Both the position numbers and the translations under genes were made by a program. Positions 51,534-60,127 of a DNA stretch of 64,000 bases are shown piece after piece; the first letter of the stretch is position 1, and each line of letters opens with the position of its first letter. The notes beneath the pieces were generated by a model, which made no database searches, had not been told where the DNA came from, and saw only the letters and a program-made list of their open reading frames with translations. This DNA is from Iamia sp035575815. Lineage in GTDB: Bacteria; Actinomycetota; Acidimicrobiia; Acidimicrobiales; Iamiaceae. The stretch covers positions 1-64,000 of the forward strand of contig NZ_DATLXO010000120.1 in the NCBI RefSeq assembly GCF_035575815.1. The letters are read 5' to 3'.

Positions 51534-52308
51534 TCAGCGACAGATGAAGGCACCGACAGCGGTGGGGATGCGGAGCTCACCCTTCGTGGTCAGGCGGTCC
51601 GCGCACCGCGCCCGCGCCCCTTCGACCACGTCGCTCCACGGGACGTTGACCTGGTCTTGGTAGTGGTCGGCGATGCTGGCGACGTAACCGGTGAAGGCGC
51701 CGATGTCGGTCACGACGAGGTCGCTTCTCGGGCAGTCGACCCGCTCGACGAGGGAAAACACGGCGCTCAGCTGCGCGCCGCCGTTCTCGAGGCTGAAGTG
51801 CTGATCGGCAGGCTGCCGCATCTGCCACTCGTTGCCGACGGCCTCCTCCACGATGGCCGCGATGCCGGCCAGGTTGTCCTGACCGTTGGTGATTGCCACG
51901 AGGGCCCCATCGCAACACCCGCTTGGCTTCGCGGAGAGCCTGGGCGACGTCGGGGACGTGGTACAGCATGTGGGGCGCGAGGACGACGTCGACGCTGTTC
52001 GACCGAAGTGGGAGGCGCTGAGCGTCGGCCTGGACACGGGCTGCCGCGGTGACGTCACCGAGCATGCCCCTGGAGAGGTCGAGCGCGATGCGCATCCCGC
52101 GGTGGTGCCGTTCGGAGAGGAGCTGCTCGTAGCGCCCGTTGCCGCATCCCAGGTCCACCACATCTGCGGACGACTCGGCGTGGAGGCCGGCCAGGTCGAG
52201 GACCCAGGGGAACAGGTCGAAGGTCGGTTCACGCCGGCTGACGGTCCAGAAGTGCTGGCGGGCCGCCAGGTTCTGATCGGTGGCGTACTGAGTCGGCGGG
52301 TTCAACAC
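51534..52308 (-). pseudogene. Class I methyltransferase gene with one frameshift
   Basis: Frame one gives ADVVDLGCGNGRYEQLLSER (SAM motif), LPLRSNSVDVVLAPHMLYH and LREAKRVLR; the next frame continues GALVAITNGQDNLAGIA and VTDIGAFTGYVASIADHY to the stop. One base is missing near 51912, where LRPGGALVAITNG is expected. Otherwise it looks complete (about 257 residues). Confidence 0.85.
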
Positions 52309-52376
52309 GATGGCCTCTGAACGTACACCGAGGGACCGTCGCGGTTCGCTGGGGAGGCACCTCCTATGGTTCGCCG

Positions 52377-52912
52377 ATGGACCCCCCTTGGGTGCGGTTG
52401 ACCCTCGACGTCGAGACGCTCGACACCACTGCGTTCGACGTCGTCGTCGGTGGCTGCCGGAGACAGGGGATCGTCTTTCGAACGATCCACGAACTCGGCG
52501 ATAGGGACTCGAACCACCGCCGCCTGTACGAGCTGAACCGGACCTGCTCAGCCGACATCCCTGGACGCGAGGAGTTCTACACCTACGCCGAGTACTGCGC
52601 CGAGCGCATCAAGCGGGAGACCTATGACCCAGGCGCCGTGATCATCGCGCTCGACGGGGACCAGTGGGTCGGGATGTCGGCCGCATCCGACCACCGGGCC
52701 CGGGGCTTCTTCTTCAACGAGATGACGGGTGTCCTCCGGAGCCATCGAGGCCGAGGCATCGCCTGGCCATGAAGGTCCTTGTGATCGCTCGCGTTCGCGA
52801 CCTTGGCGTTCCCACGATCCGCACAGTCCACCATCCTGACAACGAGGCGCCCATCGCACTGAACCGGCGCCTTGGCTACGTCGATGCTGAGCACCTGCCG
52901 CCAACCCCATGA
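52377..52912 (+). pseudogene. GNAT acetyltransferase gene with one frameshift
   Basis: The first frame reads FFFNEMTGVLRSHRGRGIA and then leaves the family; after one missing base near 52767 the next frame gives MKVLVIARVRDLGVPTIRTV and NRRLGYVDAEHLPP, the end of a GNAT domain. Mended length is about 178 residues. Confidence 0.83.
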
Positions 52913-53019
52913 GCGGGGCCACCACGATCCTGGCATCGGGTGACCTGGTCGGCAGCTCGTCATAGGCGAGCGCTACCAGGCGACGGGCCGACCGAGCACC
53001 GCAAACCGGACGACCGACC

Positions 53020-54819
53020 TCAGGTGAGGGCGGCGGCGACGGCGTCGTGGATCTCTCGGTGGACCTCGACGTTGGCGGCCCGCTCGGTGGTGACCCGCAC
53101 GAGGCGCACCCCCCCGGCGGCGAGCGACGCTCGCAGCGCCGGGCCCACCTCGGCGGCGGTGGCGGGCTCGATCGTCTCGATGCCGTGGGCGGCAGCCAGG
53201 GCCCGCAGGTCGACGCCGTGGGGCGTGCCGTAGAGCGCCTCGAAGGTCTCGCCCCCCGGGTCGGCGGCCTGGGGCAGGAACGAGAAGATCCCGCCGCCGT
53301 CGTTGTCGACCACGACGATCGTGAGATCGGCCCCGCGCCGGGCCAGGCCGAGCAGCGCGTTGGCGTCGTGCAGCAGGGCCACGTCGCCGACCAGGCAGAC
53401 AGTGGGTGCGTCGGTGGCCCGGGCCACCCCGACCGCGGTGGAGACCACGCCGTCGATGCCGTTGGCGCCCCGGTTGGCGTGGACCTCGACGCCGGCCCGG
53501 GGCCGGCCGTACCACTCCAGGTCGCGCACCGGCATCGACGACGACACCACCAGCGCCTCGCCCGTCTCGAGGGCGGCGAGCACCGTGCGGGCCACCCCGG
53601 GCTCGGTGACCTCGTCGTGGCCGGCGAGCACCTCGTCGATGGCCCGTTGGGCGATGCCCTCGACCTCGGCCCAGCGACTGGTCCACGCCGGGTCGGTGCG
53701 GGGACCGACGAACAGGGCGGCACCGTCGACGGCCCCGATGGCCTCGGCCAGGGTGGAGGCCGCAGCGGCGACGCGGTGGGCGGCGCCGTGGGCCGGGTCG
53801 ATCCAGCCGTGAGCGGTCACTCGGATCTCGGTCGCGACGTGGCTCGCCAGCCACTCGGCGACGACTCGCGATGCGACCGGGGCGCCGAGGTGGACGATCA
53901 CGTCGGGCACCAGCGCGGCGGCAGTGGCCGGGTGGCGCAGCACGGCATCGGCGGCCCCGACCACCGTCACCGTCTGGCGGTGCGGACCTCCGAGGGCGCC
54001 CCGCAGGCGGGCGTCGACGACGAGCGGCCACCCGAGGGCCGATGCGACGCTGAGGGCGGCGTCTGCGGTGGCCGCCGTCCCGCCGAGACCCGAGCCGGGC
54101 TCGCCGCCGGCGACGACGAGGCCCCGCTCAGCTCCGCGGACGACGGTCGCGACATCGCCCCAGAGCGGCACCGGGCGGTCGGCGGCGCTCACCGTCCACG
54201 GGCTGCGGTCGGGGCGCCCGGGCGGCAACGTCCCGGCCCGGCCGACGAGCGGCTCGCGGAAGGCCAGCTCCAGGTGCACCGGACCGGGGCGGGTCGCAGC
54301 GCCGGCGCCCCGAGCCTCGGCCACGCTGCGCGCCCCGAGCGCCCGCCACGATGCGGACGACGCCGCGTCGGGCACGCCCGGGGCGTGGTACCAGCGCACC
54401 GAGCGACCGAAGAGGTGCACTTGGTCGATGGTCTGCGGCGCCCCCACGTCGGCCAGCTCGGGCGGCCGATCCGCGGTGACGGCGATGAGCGGGATCGAGG
54501 ACTGGTGCGCCTCGACCACCGCGGGGTGCAGCTCGGCCGCCGCCGTGCCGCTGGTGGTGAGCACCACCGCCGGACGTCCTGAGGCCAGGCCCACGCCGAG
54601 GGCGGTGAAGGCGCCGGCCCGTTCGTCGTGGTGGACCTGGATCGCGATGCGGGCGTCGGACGCCAGGGCGAGGGCCATCGGCGTCGACCGGCTGCCCGGG
54701 CACACGACCGCGTCGGTGACGCCGGCGCGGGCCCACTCGTCGACGAGCGTGGCGCAGAACGTCGCCGTCTCGTCCTCGGGCCGACGGGCGGCGGACGAAG
54801 GTCGGGGGTCGGGTGACAC
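53020..54819 (-). CDS. menD: 2-succinyl-5-enolpyruvyl-6-hydroxy-3-cyclohexene-1-carboxylate synthase
   Basis: A 599-residue ThDP enzyme: VVCPGSRSTPMALAL, LTTSGTAAAELHPAV, ADRPPELADVGAPQTIDQ, ANRGANGIDGVVSTAVG and the ThDP/Mg motif VGDVALLHDANAL...NDGGGIFSFLP. It joins isochorismate and 2-oxoglutarate in menaquinone synthesis. GTG 54819 is the start; upstream codons overlap the divergent menH region. It is separated from menF by the pseudogene tract. Confidence 0.96.
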   Translation of the reverse strand: MSPDPRPSSAARRPEDETATFCATLVDEWARAGVTDAVVCPGSRSTPMALALASDARIAIQVHHDERAGAFTALGVGLASGRPAVVLTTSGTAAAELHPAVVEAHQSSIPLIAVTADRPPELADVGAPQTIDQVHLFGRSVRWYHAPGVPDAASSASWRALGARSVAEARGAGAATRPGPVHLELAFREPLVGRAGTLPPGRPDRSPWTVSAADRPVPLWGDVATVVRGAERGLVVAGGEPGSGLGGTAATADAALSVASALGWPLVVDARLRGALGGPHRQTVTVVGAADAVLRHPATAAALVPDVIVHLGAPVASRVVAEWLASHVATEIRVTAHGWIDPAHGAAHRVAAAASTLAEAIGAVDGAALFVGPRTDPAWTSRWAEVEGIAQRAIDEVLAGHDEVTEPGVARTVLAALETGEALVVSSSMPVRDLEWYGRPRAGVEVHANRGANGIDGVVSTAVGVARATDAPTVCLVGDVALLHDANALLGLARRGADLTIVVVDNDGGGIFSFLPQAADPGGETFEALYGTPHGVDLRALAAAHGIETIEPATAAEVGPALRASLAAGGVRLVRVTTERAANVEVHREIHDAVAAALT

Positions 54820-54885
54820 GTCACGCAGCGTAGGAGTCGGCGGGCTCGATCCCAGGCCCGGGGTGACCGGCTCTACCCTCGGGCG

Positions 54886-55668
54886 ATGGCGCCGACGCTC
54901 CACACGGTGACGACGGGCCCCACGTCGCTCGGGGGCACGGCTGCGACGCGGATCGTGCTCCTGCACGGGTTCACCCAGACCCTTGCCTCGTGGCACGCGC
55001 TCGTGCCCACCCTGGCCGCCGCCCACGAGGTGGTTGCCGTTGACCTGCCCGGCCACGGTGGATCGTCCGCCGCGCGCCTCGACCTGAGGGAAGCCGCGGC
55101 CGCGGTGGCCGCGGTTGGCGGACGGGGCACCTACGTCGGCTACTCGATGGGCGGACGGGGCGCCCTGCGCCTCGCCCTCGACCACCCCGAGCTGGTGGAG
55201 CGCCTCGTGCTGATCGGGGCCACCGCCGGCATCGACGACGACGCCGAGCGCGCCGCCCGCCGCCGGGCCGACGAGGCCCTCGCCGCCTCGATCGAGGCCG
55301 ACGGCGTGGCCGCCTTCCTCCGCCGCTGGCTGGCCCAGCCCCTCTTCGCCGATCTCACCCCCACCGAGACCGACCTTGCGGCGCGTCGGGCCAACACCCC
55401 CGACGGACTGGCCGCGTCGCTGCGCCTCTGCGGCACCGCCACCATGGACCCGCCGTGGTGGGACGAGCTGGCCCGACTCGGAGCCGCCGGCGTGGCGGTG
55501 CAGGTGGTGGCCGGAGCTCGCGACGAGAAGTTCCGGGCCCTCGGGGCCCGCCTGGTCGACGCGATCGGGTCGAGCGCGACGCTCGTCGTCGTCCCCGCCA
55601 CCGGACACGCCTGTCACCTCGAGGCGCCCGGCCCGTTCCTGAAGGCCGTCGCCCTCGACGGGCGGTGA
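54886..55668 (+). CDS. menH: SHCHC synthase (MenH)-like alpha/beta hydrolase
   Basis: 260 residues: LLHGFTQTLASWHALVPTL, DLPGHGGSS, elbow VGYSMGGRGALRLALDHP (catalytic Ser) and PATGHACHLEAPGPF (His). The GYSMGGR elbow and position divergent from menD support MenH, which removes pyruvate from SEPHCHC. Length is normal. Confidence 0.9.
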   Translation: MAPTLHTVTTGPTSLGGTAATRIVLLHGFTQTLASWHALVPTLAAAHEVVAVDLPGHGGSSAARLDLREAAAAVAAVGGRGTYVGYSMGGRGALRLALDHPELVERLVLIGATAGIDDDAERAARRRADEALAASIEADGVAAFLRRWLAQPLFADLTPTETDLAARRANTPDGLAASLRLCGTATMDPPWWDELARLGAAGVAVQVVAGARDEKFRALGARLVDAIGSSATLVVVPATGHACHLEAPGPFLKAVALDGR

Positions 55669-55790
55669 CCAAAACGGGCAGTGACCCCGGGCGCCGCACC
55701 GGCCGGAGCCGGGCGGCGGCCCAGGGCCACCAGTCGGACGGGATCCACCGAGCGATCGTCACGTGGCGTTAGCCTCGTTCTGACCACTTC

Positions 55791-55834
55791 CATCGCCCGT
55801 CGGAGCCGAAGCTCTGGCGGGCGATGTCCTTTTT
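55791..55834 (+). terminator. Long intrinsic terminator downstream of menH
   Basis: From CATCGCCCG (55791-55799) to CGGGCGATG (55818-55826) the sequence folds into a 16-bp stem with loop CGAA, counting two G-U pairs, and is followed directly by TCCTTTTT. It lies 120 bp after menH on the same strand. Confidence 0.82.
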
Positions 55835-56263
55835 CCGGGCAGCGAGAGCGCCGGAGCGCATCGCTGACCGTCCCACCTTCCCAGGGTGACCCCTGGTCCG
55901 GCGGGCCCCGCCCCGCAGGTCGACCCGAGGGCCTTCCGGCGGAGCGAGCGGTGAAGCTCGTCCTCCACTGCGGTGGTCGGCAACCTGTTCGGCGGATCCG
56001 GTTCCCCAGGCGGACCTGGGGTCGTGCTCCGCTTCCCGTGCTGCTTCCGTGCCGCTGCGGTAAGGGGCACTTTCGGGCACCGAGGGCGGAGGGTCAAGGG
56101 GATTCGCGAGATCCACAGGGTTGTCCCCCGACCTTTCTCCGATGTCCCCAAGGCACCGCCCGTTGTCCACCGGTCGGCCACAGGTTCACCCACAGGCTGG
56201 TGACGCTCGCCACGAACCACCGTTCGCTCCGGGGGCCGAGGCGACGAGCCCTCTCCCGCTCGA
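55835..56263. other. Gene-free 430-bp stretch
   Basis: No convincing coding frame is present on either strand. It contains a CCCCAGG-CGGA-CCTGGGG hairpin (56004-56021) and, at 56110-56200, a few loose matches to TTGTCCACA-type boxes. On the minus strand the right end may hold the frameshifted tail of the neighbouring vapB remnant. Confidence 0.45.
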
Positions 56264-56368
56264 TCAGGGCGTCAGAGCCTGCCGGACCAGCGCGCTCTTC
56301 CCGATCGCCCCGGTCAGCCGCTGAGCCTCGGCCAGCAGGTCATCCTCGAGAGCCAGGGTCGTTCGCAT
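56264..56368 (-). pseudogene. Frameshifted VapB-type antitoxin
   Basis: After a good AGGAGG site, ATG 56368 opens MRTTLALEDDLLAEAQRLTG, then KSALVRQALTP and a stop. Adding one G restores ALIERERARRLG, the usual VapB continuation. No toxin remnant was recognised next to it. Confidence 0.75.
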
Positions 56369-56429
56369 CGAGGGCCTCCTCAAGGTACGACTTCAAGCAT
56401 GAAGTGATGATGATTGCGCTCGCAGCAGA

Positions 56430-57107
56430 TCAGGTCTCGCCGGTGCGGCGACGGTCGGCCAGTCGTGCGGCGTAGACGGCGGCTTCGGTGCGGCGGTGCA
56501 TGCCGAGCTTGGCGAGGAGGTTGGAGACGTAGTTCTTCACGGTCTTCTCGGCCAGGTACATGCGGTCGCCGATCTCTCGGTTGCTGAGGCCTTCGGCCAG
56601 CAGGTCGAGGATGCGCCGCTCCTGGTCGGTGAGCCGCTCCACGTCGTTGTCCTCGGGTCGGCCCCGAAGCCGTTCGAGGACCCGGGCGGTGAGGGCGGGA
56701 TCGAGCAGCGATTGGCCGGCGCCCACCCGGCGGACGGCGTCGACGAGGTCGTTGCCCCGGATCTGCTTGAGGACGTAGCCGGCGGCGCCGGCCATGATGG
56801 CGTCGAAGAGGGCCTCATCGTCGCTGAACGAGGTGAGCATCAGGCACTGCAGCGCCGGGTTCCGGGAGCGCAGCTCTCGGCACACCTCCACGCCGTTGCC
56901 GTCGGGCAGGCGCACGTCAAGGACGGCGACGTCGGGCTTGGTGGCCGGGACTCGCCGCCGCGCCTCGTCCGCGGTGCCCGCCTCTCCCACGACCTGCAGG
57001 TCGTCCTCGACATCGAGCAGGTCCCGCACGCCGCGGCGGACGACCTCGTGGTCGTCGAGCAGGAAGACCCGCACCGGTGGACGTGCGTCGTCGCTCATGA
57101 CCTCCAT
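56430..57107 (-). CDS. devR: DevR/DosR-type response regulator (NarL family)
   Basis: 225 residues. The receiver domain has VFLLDDHEVVRRG, phospho-Asp64 in AVLDVRLPDGNGVEV and Lys in GYVLKQIRGNDLV. The C-terminal LuxR HTH reads LAEGLSNREIGDRMYLAEKT-VKNYVSNLLAKLGM, a very DevR-like recognition region. In mycobacteria DevR turns on the dormancy regulon under hypoxia, NO or CO. It is divergent from its kinase with only 23 bp between starts. A second ATG at 57098 is an alternative start. Confidence 0.9.
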   Translation of the reverse strand: MEVMSDDARPPVRVFLLDDHEVVRRGVRDLLDVEDDLQVVGEAGTADEARRRVPATKPDVAVLDVRLPDGNGVEVCRELRSRNPALQCLMLTSFSDDEALFDAIMAGAAGYVLKQIRGNDLVDAVRRVGAGQSLLDPALTARVLERLRGRPEDNDVERLTDQERRILDLLAEGLSNREIGDRMYLAEKTVKNYVSNLLAKLGMHRRTEAAVYAARLADRRRTGET

Positions 57108-57130
57108 CCTGGCGTCCCTACACTGAGGTC

Positions 57131-58285
57131 GTGGCCACGAGCGGAGCCGACAAGCGGCTGGAGCGGTTCCTCGACGCCGTGCTCGCCATCGGTTCGGACC
57201 TGAGCCTGCCCGTCGTGTTGCGGCGCATCGTCGGTGCGGCCGCGGCGCTGGCTGATGCCCGCTACGCCGCGCTGGGGGTGATCGGCCCGGATCGCCGTCT
57301 GGCCGAGTTCATCACCGTCGGCGCGGATCCCGACACGGTGGAGGCCATCGGTGATCCGCCCGAGGGGCGAGGCATCCTGGGCCTGCTCATCGTGGAGCCG
57401 CGCCCGATCCGCCTGGCTGACCTGGCCGAGCATCCCGACTCGTTCGGCTTCCCACCGGGCCACCCGCCCATGCGGTCGTTCCTTGGCGTGCCCGTCCGGG
57501 TGCGGGGCGAGGCCTTCGGCAACCTGTACCTCACCGAGAAGGCGGGGGGCGGCGACTTCACCACCGAGGACGAGGAGCTCGTCGTGGCCCTCGCCGCTGC
57601 GGCCGGGGTGGCGGTGGAGAACGCCCGGCTGCACGCCCGGGTGCGGGAGCTGGCGGTGGTCGAGGACCGGGAGCGCATCGCCCGAGACCTCCACGACACC
57701 GTGATCCAGCGGCTGTTCGCCACCGGCATGTCGCTTCAGGCGGCCGGCCGCCTCGCCACCGACCGCCCCGACCTGAGCGGCCGGCTGGAGCGAGCGGTGG
57801 AGGATCTCGACGCCACCATACGCGACGTCCGCTCCACCATCTTCGCCCTGCAGGAACCAACCCGGGGCCGAGGCGGCGTGCGCAGCGACGTGGCGGCCCT
57901 GATCCGCGACGCCGCCGGCAGCCTCGGCTTCGAGCCGCGCCTGCGCTTCGACGGTCCCGTCGACGCCGCCGTGCCCGAGGGCATCGCCGATCACCTGCTC
58001 GCCACCCTGCGCGAGGCGCTGGCCAACGTGGCCCGCCACGCCGACGCCTCCCATGCCGAGGTGCGGGTCGAGACCAGCGACGACGTGGTCCTGCGCGTCG
58101 CCGACGACGGGGCCGGCATCGCCGAGGCACCACGCCCAGGCGGCCAAGGTCTGCGCAACATGGCGGATCGGGCCGACGCGCTCGGCGGCACCCTGGAGCT
58201 GCACGGCGGACCGGAGGGGCAGGGCACCGAGCTGGTGTGGCGGATCCCGCTCAACGGCGCCATCACCCACCGCTATCGAGTGTGA
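57131..58285 (+). CDS. devS: DevS-like sensor kinase with a single GAF domain
   Basis: 384 residues. One GAF domain (about 25-165) contains GFPPGHPPMRSFLGVPVRVR, which strongly resembles the heme-GAF of DevS/DosT; His111 or His101 could be heme ligands (inference). HisKA_3 follows with RDLHDTVIQRLFATGMSLQ (phospho-His188), then HATPase (LREALANVARHADA, RVADDGAGI). DevS and DosT have two GAF domains; this has one. Start GTG 57131. Confidence 0.9.
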   Translation: MATSGADKRLERFLDAVLAIGSDLSLPVVLRRIVGAAAALADARYAALGVIGPDRRLAEFITVGADPDTVEAIGDPPEGRGILGLLIVEPRPIRLADLAEHPDSFGFPPGHPPMRSFLGVPVRVRGEAFGNLYLTEKAGGGDFTTEDEELVVALAAAAGVAVENARLHARVRELAVVEDRERIARDLHDTVIQRLFATGMSLQAAGRLATDRPDLSGRLERAVEDLDATIRDVRSTIFALQEPTRGRGGVRSDVAALIRDAAGSLGFEPRLRFDGPVDAAVPEGIADHLLATLREALANVARHADASHAEVRVETSDDVVLRVADDGAGIAEAPRPGGQGLRNMADRADALGGTLELHGGPEGQGTELVWRIPLNGAITHRYRV

Positions 58286-58318
58286 CCGGCGAGGACGCCC
58301 ACCAGGTCCCATGAGGTA

Positions 58319-58332
58319 GGGACCTTGGTCCC
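58319..58332. promoter_or_regulatory. DevR-box-like palindrome
   Basis: GGGACC-TT-GGTCCC is a perfect palindrome that matches the core of the published DevR/DosR box (GGGAC...GTCCC, 14 bp). It lies 34 bp after devS and 78 bp before the first small gene of the redox block, a natural operator position for the regulator next door. Confidence 0.55.
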
Positions 58333-58409
58333 GTTGGATTGGTCCTTTGTCCTCCTGCGCCGTCGGCCGGCGAGGCGCACGATGAACGTGACAACAGGAG
58401 TTCACCTCC

Positions 58410-58529
58410 ATGAACAGGATCCACTTCGACCACTGCGTCATCGGTGTTGCCCTGGCGGTCGTGCTGCTCGAGCTCGGAGAGCCCGGTCGACCACGACAAG
58501 GTTCGGTGAGCGTCTGCGCCATGTGCTGA
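58410..58529 (+). CDS. Possible 39-residue membrane-associated peptide
   Basis: AGGAG lies about 10 bases before ATG 58410. The peptide has a hydrophobic helix (CVIGVALAVVLLELG) and ends in CAMC. Evidence is the ribosome site and composition only; it could be a leader peptide for the next gene. Confidence 0.38.
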   Translation: MNRIHFDHCVIGVALAVVLLELGEPGRPRQGSVSVCAMC

Positions 58530-58580
58530 CCACGCCGGTGTCCGACCGATCCCACTCCACCAGAACCCGAAGGAGCGCAC

Positions 58581-58979
58581 ATGACCTCCGCACTGTCTCA
58601 CCCCGAGCTCCTCACCTGCGCCAACAGGGTCCGAGCGGCGGCAACTGACCACGACCTCGAGCGGCTGCAGCGGGAAGCGGCTGACCTCCTGGACGCCTTT
58701 GTCGAACACACCAGCGAGGAGCGACTGGTCCTGCAGCGGCTGCCGACGTTCACCGCTCGGCTCGTCCGCCGAGGTCAAGAACGGCTCCTCGACCAGCTCA
58801 TCGCCCTGTCGGTCGAGACGGAGGATGTGGACACCACGTGCCGCTGCGAACAGCTCGGCACCGACGTCATATGGCAGATCGAGCTGCAAGCCGACGCCGA
58901 GCGGCGAGCATTCGGACGAGCCGGCGTCAACATCGACCGGCCACGAACGACGTCGCGCACACCCGGGTTGGAGGGGTGA
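58581..58979 (+). CDS. Helical protein resembling a hemerythrin half-domain (A)
   Basis: 132 residues, all helical. An early His (SHPELL, His7) and a later H43-T-S-E-E47 reproduce the H...HxxxE spacing of the first half of hemerythrin, but the second half has no matching His. Shares RGQERLL-x2-L-x2-L with the next protein. A clear AAGGAG site precedes it. Iron binding is only a suggestion. Confidence 0.65.
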   Translation: MTSALSHPELLTCANRVRAAATDHDLERLQREAADLLDAFVEHTSEERLVLQRLPTFTARLVRRGQERLLDQLIALSVETEDVDTTCRCEQLGTDVIWQIELQADAERRAFGRAGVNIDRPRTTSRTPGLEG

Positions 58980-59040
58980 TGAGGCGGCCGTTCGCCCATA
59001 CCGTGGCGGGGGCCGACCGGCCCATGGTGGAGCCGTTCCC

Positions 59041-59547
59041 ATGGTGACGGCGGGAAACCCCACGCCGACGCACCGCGATCTCCTCCACCTCGTACGGGAG
59101 GTCCAGGCCGCGGCGGTGGTGCCCGAGGATGTGCGACTCGGCCACGCGGTGCGGCGCCTGCGCGCCCAGCTCGAGGTACACGTCGCCGGAGAGCGACGGG
59201 ATCAAGGTCCGCGGCCGAGTGCCGTGGAACAGGCCCTCCATCGCGGTCAAGAGCGACTGCTCTCTCTGGTGGCGAGCCTCGAGCAAGAGTCGTGCCAGGA
59301 CAGCGTGAGGCCATGTGTCGTTCGCGTCGCCGAGCTGGCGGCGCTGCTGCGCCGCCAAGCGGCGCTGGAGCAGCGCATGTCCCGGGTGCTCGACCTCCGA
59401 ACGGGTGGAGAGAGTGTGACGCCGCCGGTGCCCGCCCCGGGGGAGCGGGGCTCAGGTGGGACTCAGGCGCCTTCGGGGATGGCGTCCCACCACTGGCACC
59501 ACCAGTTGGCCCCCACGAGGATGCGCAGCTTCGGACGCCAGCAGTAG
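59041..59547 (+). CDS. Helical protein resembling a hemerythrin half-domain (B)
   Basis: 168 residues; residues 10-125 parallel the upstream protein (THRDLLHLVREVQAAA, H47-V-A-G-E51, HRGQERLLSLVASLEQE). The last 45 residues are low-complexity and lie antisense to the convergent Cys/Trp-rich gene, so the functional part probably ends near residue 125. Probably a tandem duplicate of its neighbour. Confidence 0.62.
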   Translation: MVTAGNPTPTHRDLLHLVREVQAAAVVPEDVRLGHAVRRLRAQLEVHVAGERRDQGPRPSAVEQALHRGQERLLSLVASLEQESCQDSVRPCVVRVAELAALLRRQAALEQRMSRVLDLRTGGESVTPPVPAPGERGSGGTQAPSGMASHHWHHQLAPTRMRSFGRQQ

Positions 59548-59654
59548 GAGATGTCCGCGGTGTTCTCCAGGTAGTACAGGCAGTCGTCACAGCGCTCGTC
59601 TTCCGAGGGGCTGCCCTTCAGCACGGCGTTGGAGGAAAGGTGACGCAGCTCCAT
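59463..59654 (-). CDS. Small Cys/Trp-rich protein, possible metal or Fe-S binder
   Basis: 63 residues with four Cys (C22, C25, C38, C53) in CDDCLYYLENTADISYCW and VGANWWCQWWD. The strict Cys/aromatic pattern is not what an antisense frame would give and recalls small Fe-S or zinc proteins of HiPIP size. It overlaps the 3' end of the convergent gene by 85 bp. GGAG lies 7-10 bases before ATG 59654. Confidence 0.68.
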   Translation of the reverse strand: MELRHLSSNAVLKGSPSEDERCDDCLYYLENTADISYCWRPKLRILVGANWWCQWWDAIPEGA

Positions 59655-59726
59655 CGGGAGCTCCTCGTGGATCTCCTTCGGTTCAGTTCAGGGTCACAGA
59701 TGGGGTCAATCGGACATCGCCCGAAG

Positions 59727-60071
59727 CTACCCAGTGGCATCCCTCGACGCTGAAGGCCCGGGACCGGAGCCGTGCTCGCAAGGGGCCGCAGCGTCCGCGC
59801 TGGCTGAGTGCCAGCTGCATTCGCCCGCCACGACGGGACTCGTGGTGACCTGCACGATCTCGCCGTTGCTGGCCACCTGCCACCCGTGGAGCGACTGCTG
59901 GAGCAGGTCGACGAGGGCGGAGGGATCGTCATGGTCGTGGACGACCTCCCAGCAGCCGGCCATGGCGCTCATCTGGACGTGGTGGACGAGCGGCCGGGCC
60001 AGGAGCTCGTCTCGCACCGCGTTCATGCACCAGGAGCAGTTGGCGCTCTCGACCCGTATCACCGTGCGCAT
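59727..60071 (-). CDS. HMA-like metal-binding domain protein
   Basis: 114 residues. The N-terminal 65 residues have ferredoxin-like HMA layout with ESANCSWCMNAVRDELLARP (CxxC at the metal loop) and VHHVQMSAMAGCWEVVHD. A tail adds GECSWH and a final Cys. It could carry Cu or Zn, or serve a redox role. GAGAGAGAG precedes ATG 60071. Last gene of the redox operon on this strand. Confidence 0.72.
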   Translation of the reverse strand: MRTVIRVESANCSWCMNAVRDELLARPLVHHVQMSAMAGCWEVVHDHDDPSALVDLLQQSLHGWQVASNGEIVQVTTSPVVAGECSWHSASADAAAPCEHGSGPGPSASRDATG

Positions 60072-60127
60072 CGCTATCTCTCTCTCCGTTGTCCGTCGTG
60101 GCCAGGGCCGAGCCGCAGCTCGGGCCG

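Noticed and set aside
24361..52912. All frameshifts as sequencing errors
   Set aside because: Several are single-base losses near short homopolymers, so errors remain possible. They are concentrated in toxin-antitoxin and accessory genes, while dozens of core genes are unbroken, and some lesions are large deletions or a 14-bp duplication; real decay is favoured but not proven.
49069..52912. Integrated mobile element or prophage
   Set aside because: No integrase, transposase, terminal repeats or attachment-site duplication was found at the borders.
56110..56200. Cluster of DnaA-box-like strings (TTGTCCACC and weaker matches)
   Set aside because: Matches are imperfect, no dnaA, dnaN or AT-rich unwinding region is nearby, and chance occurrence is likely.
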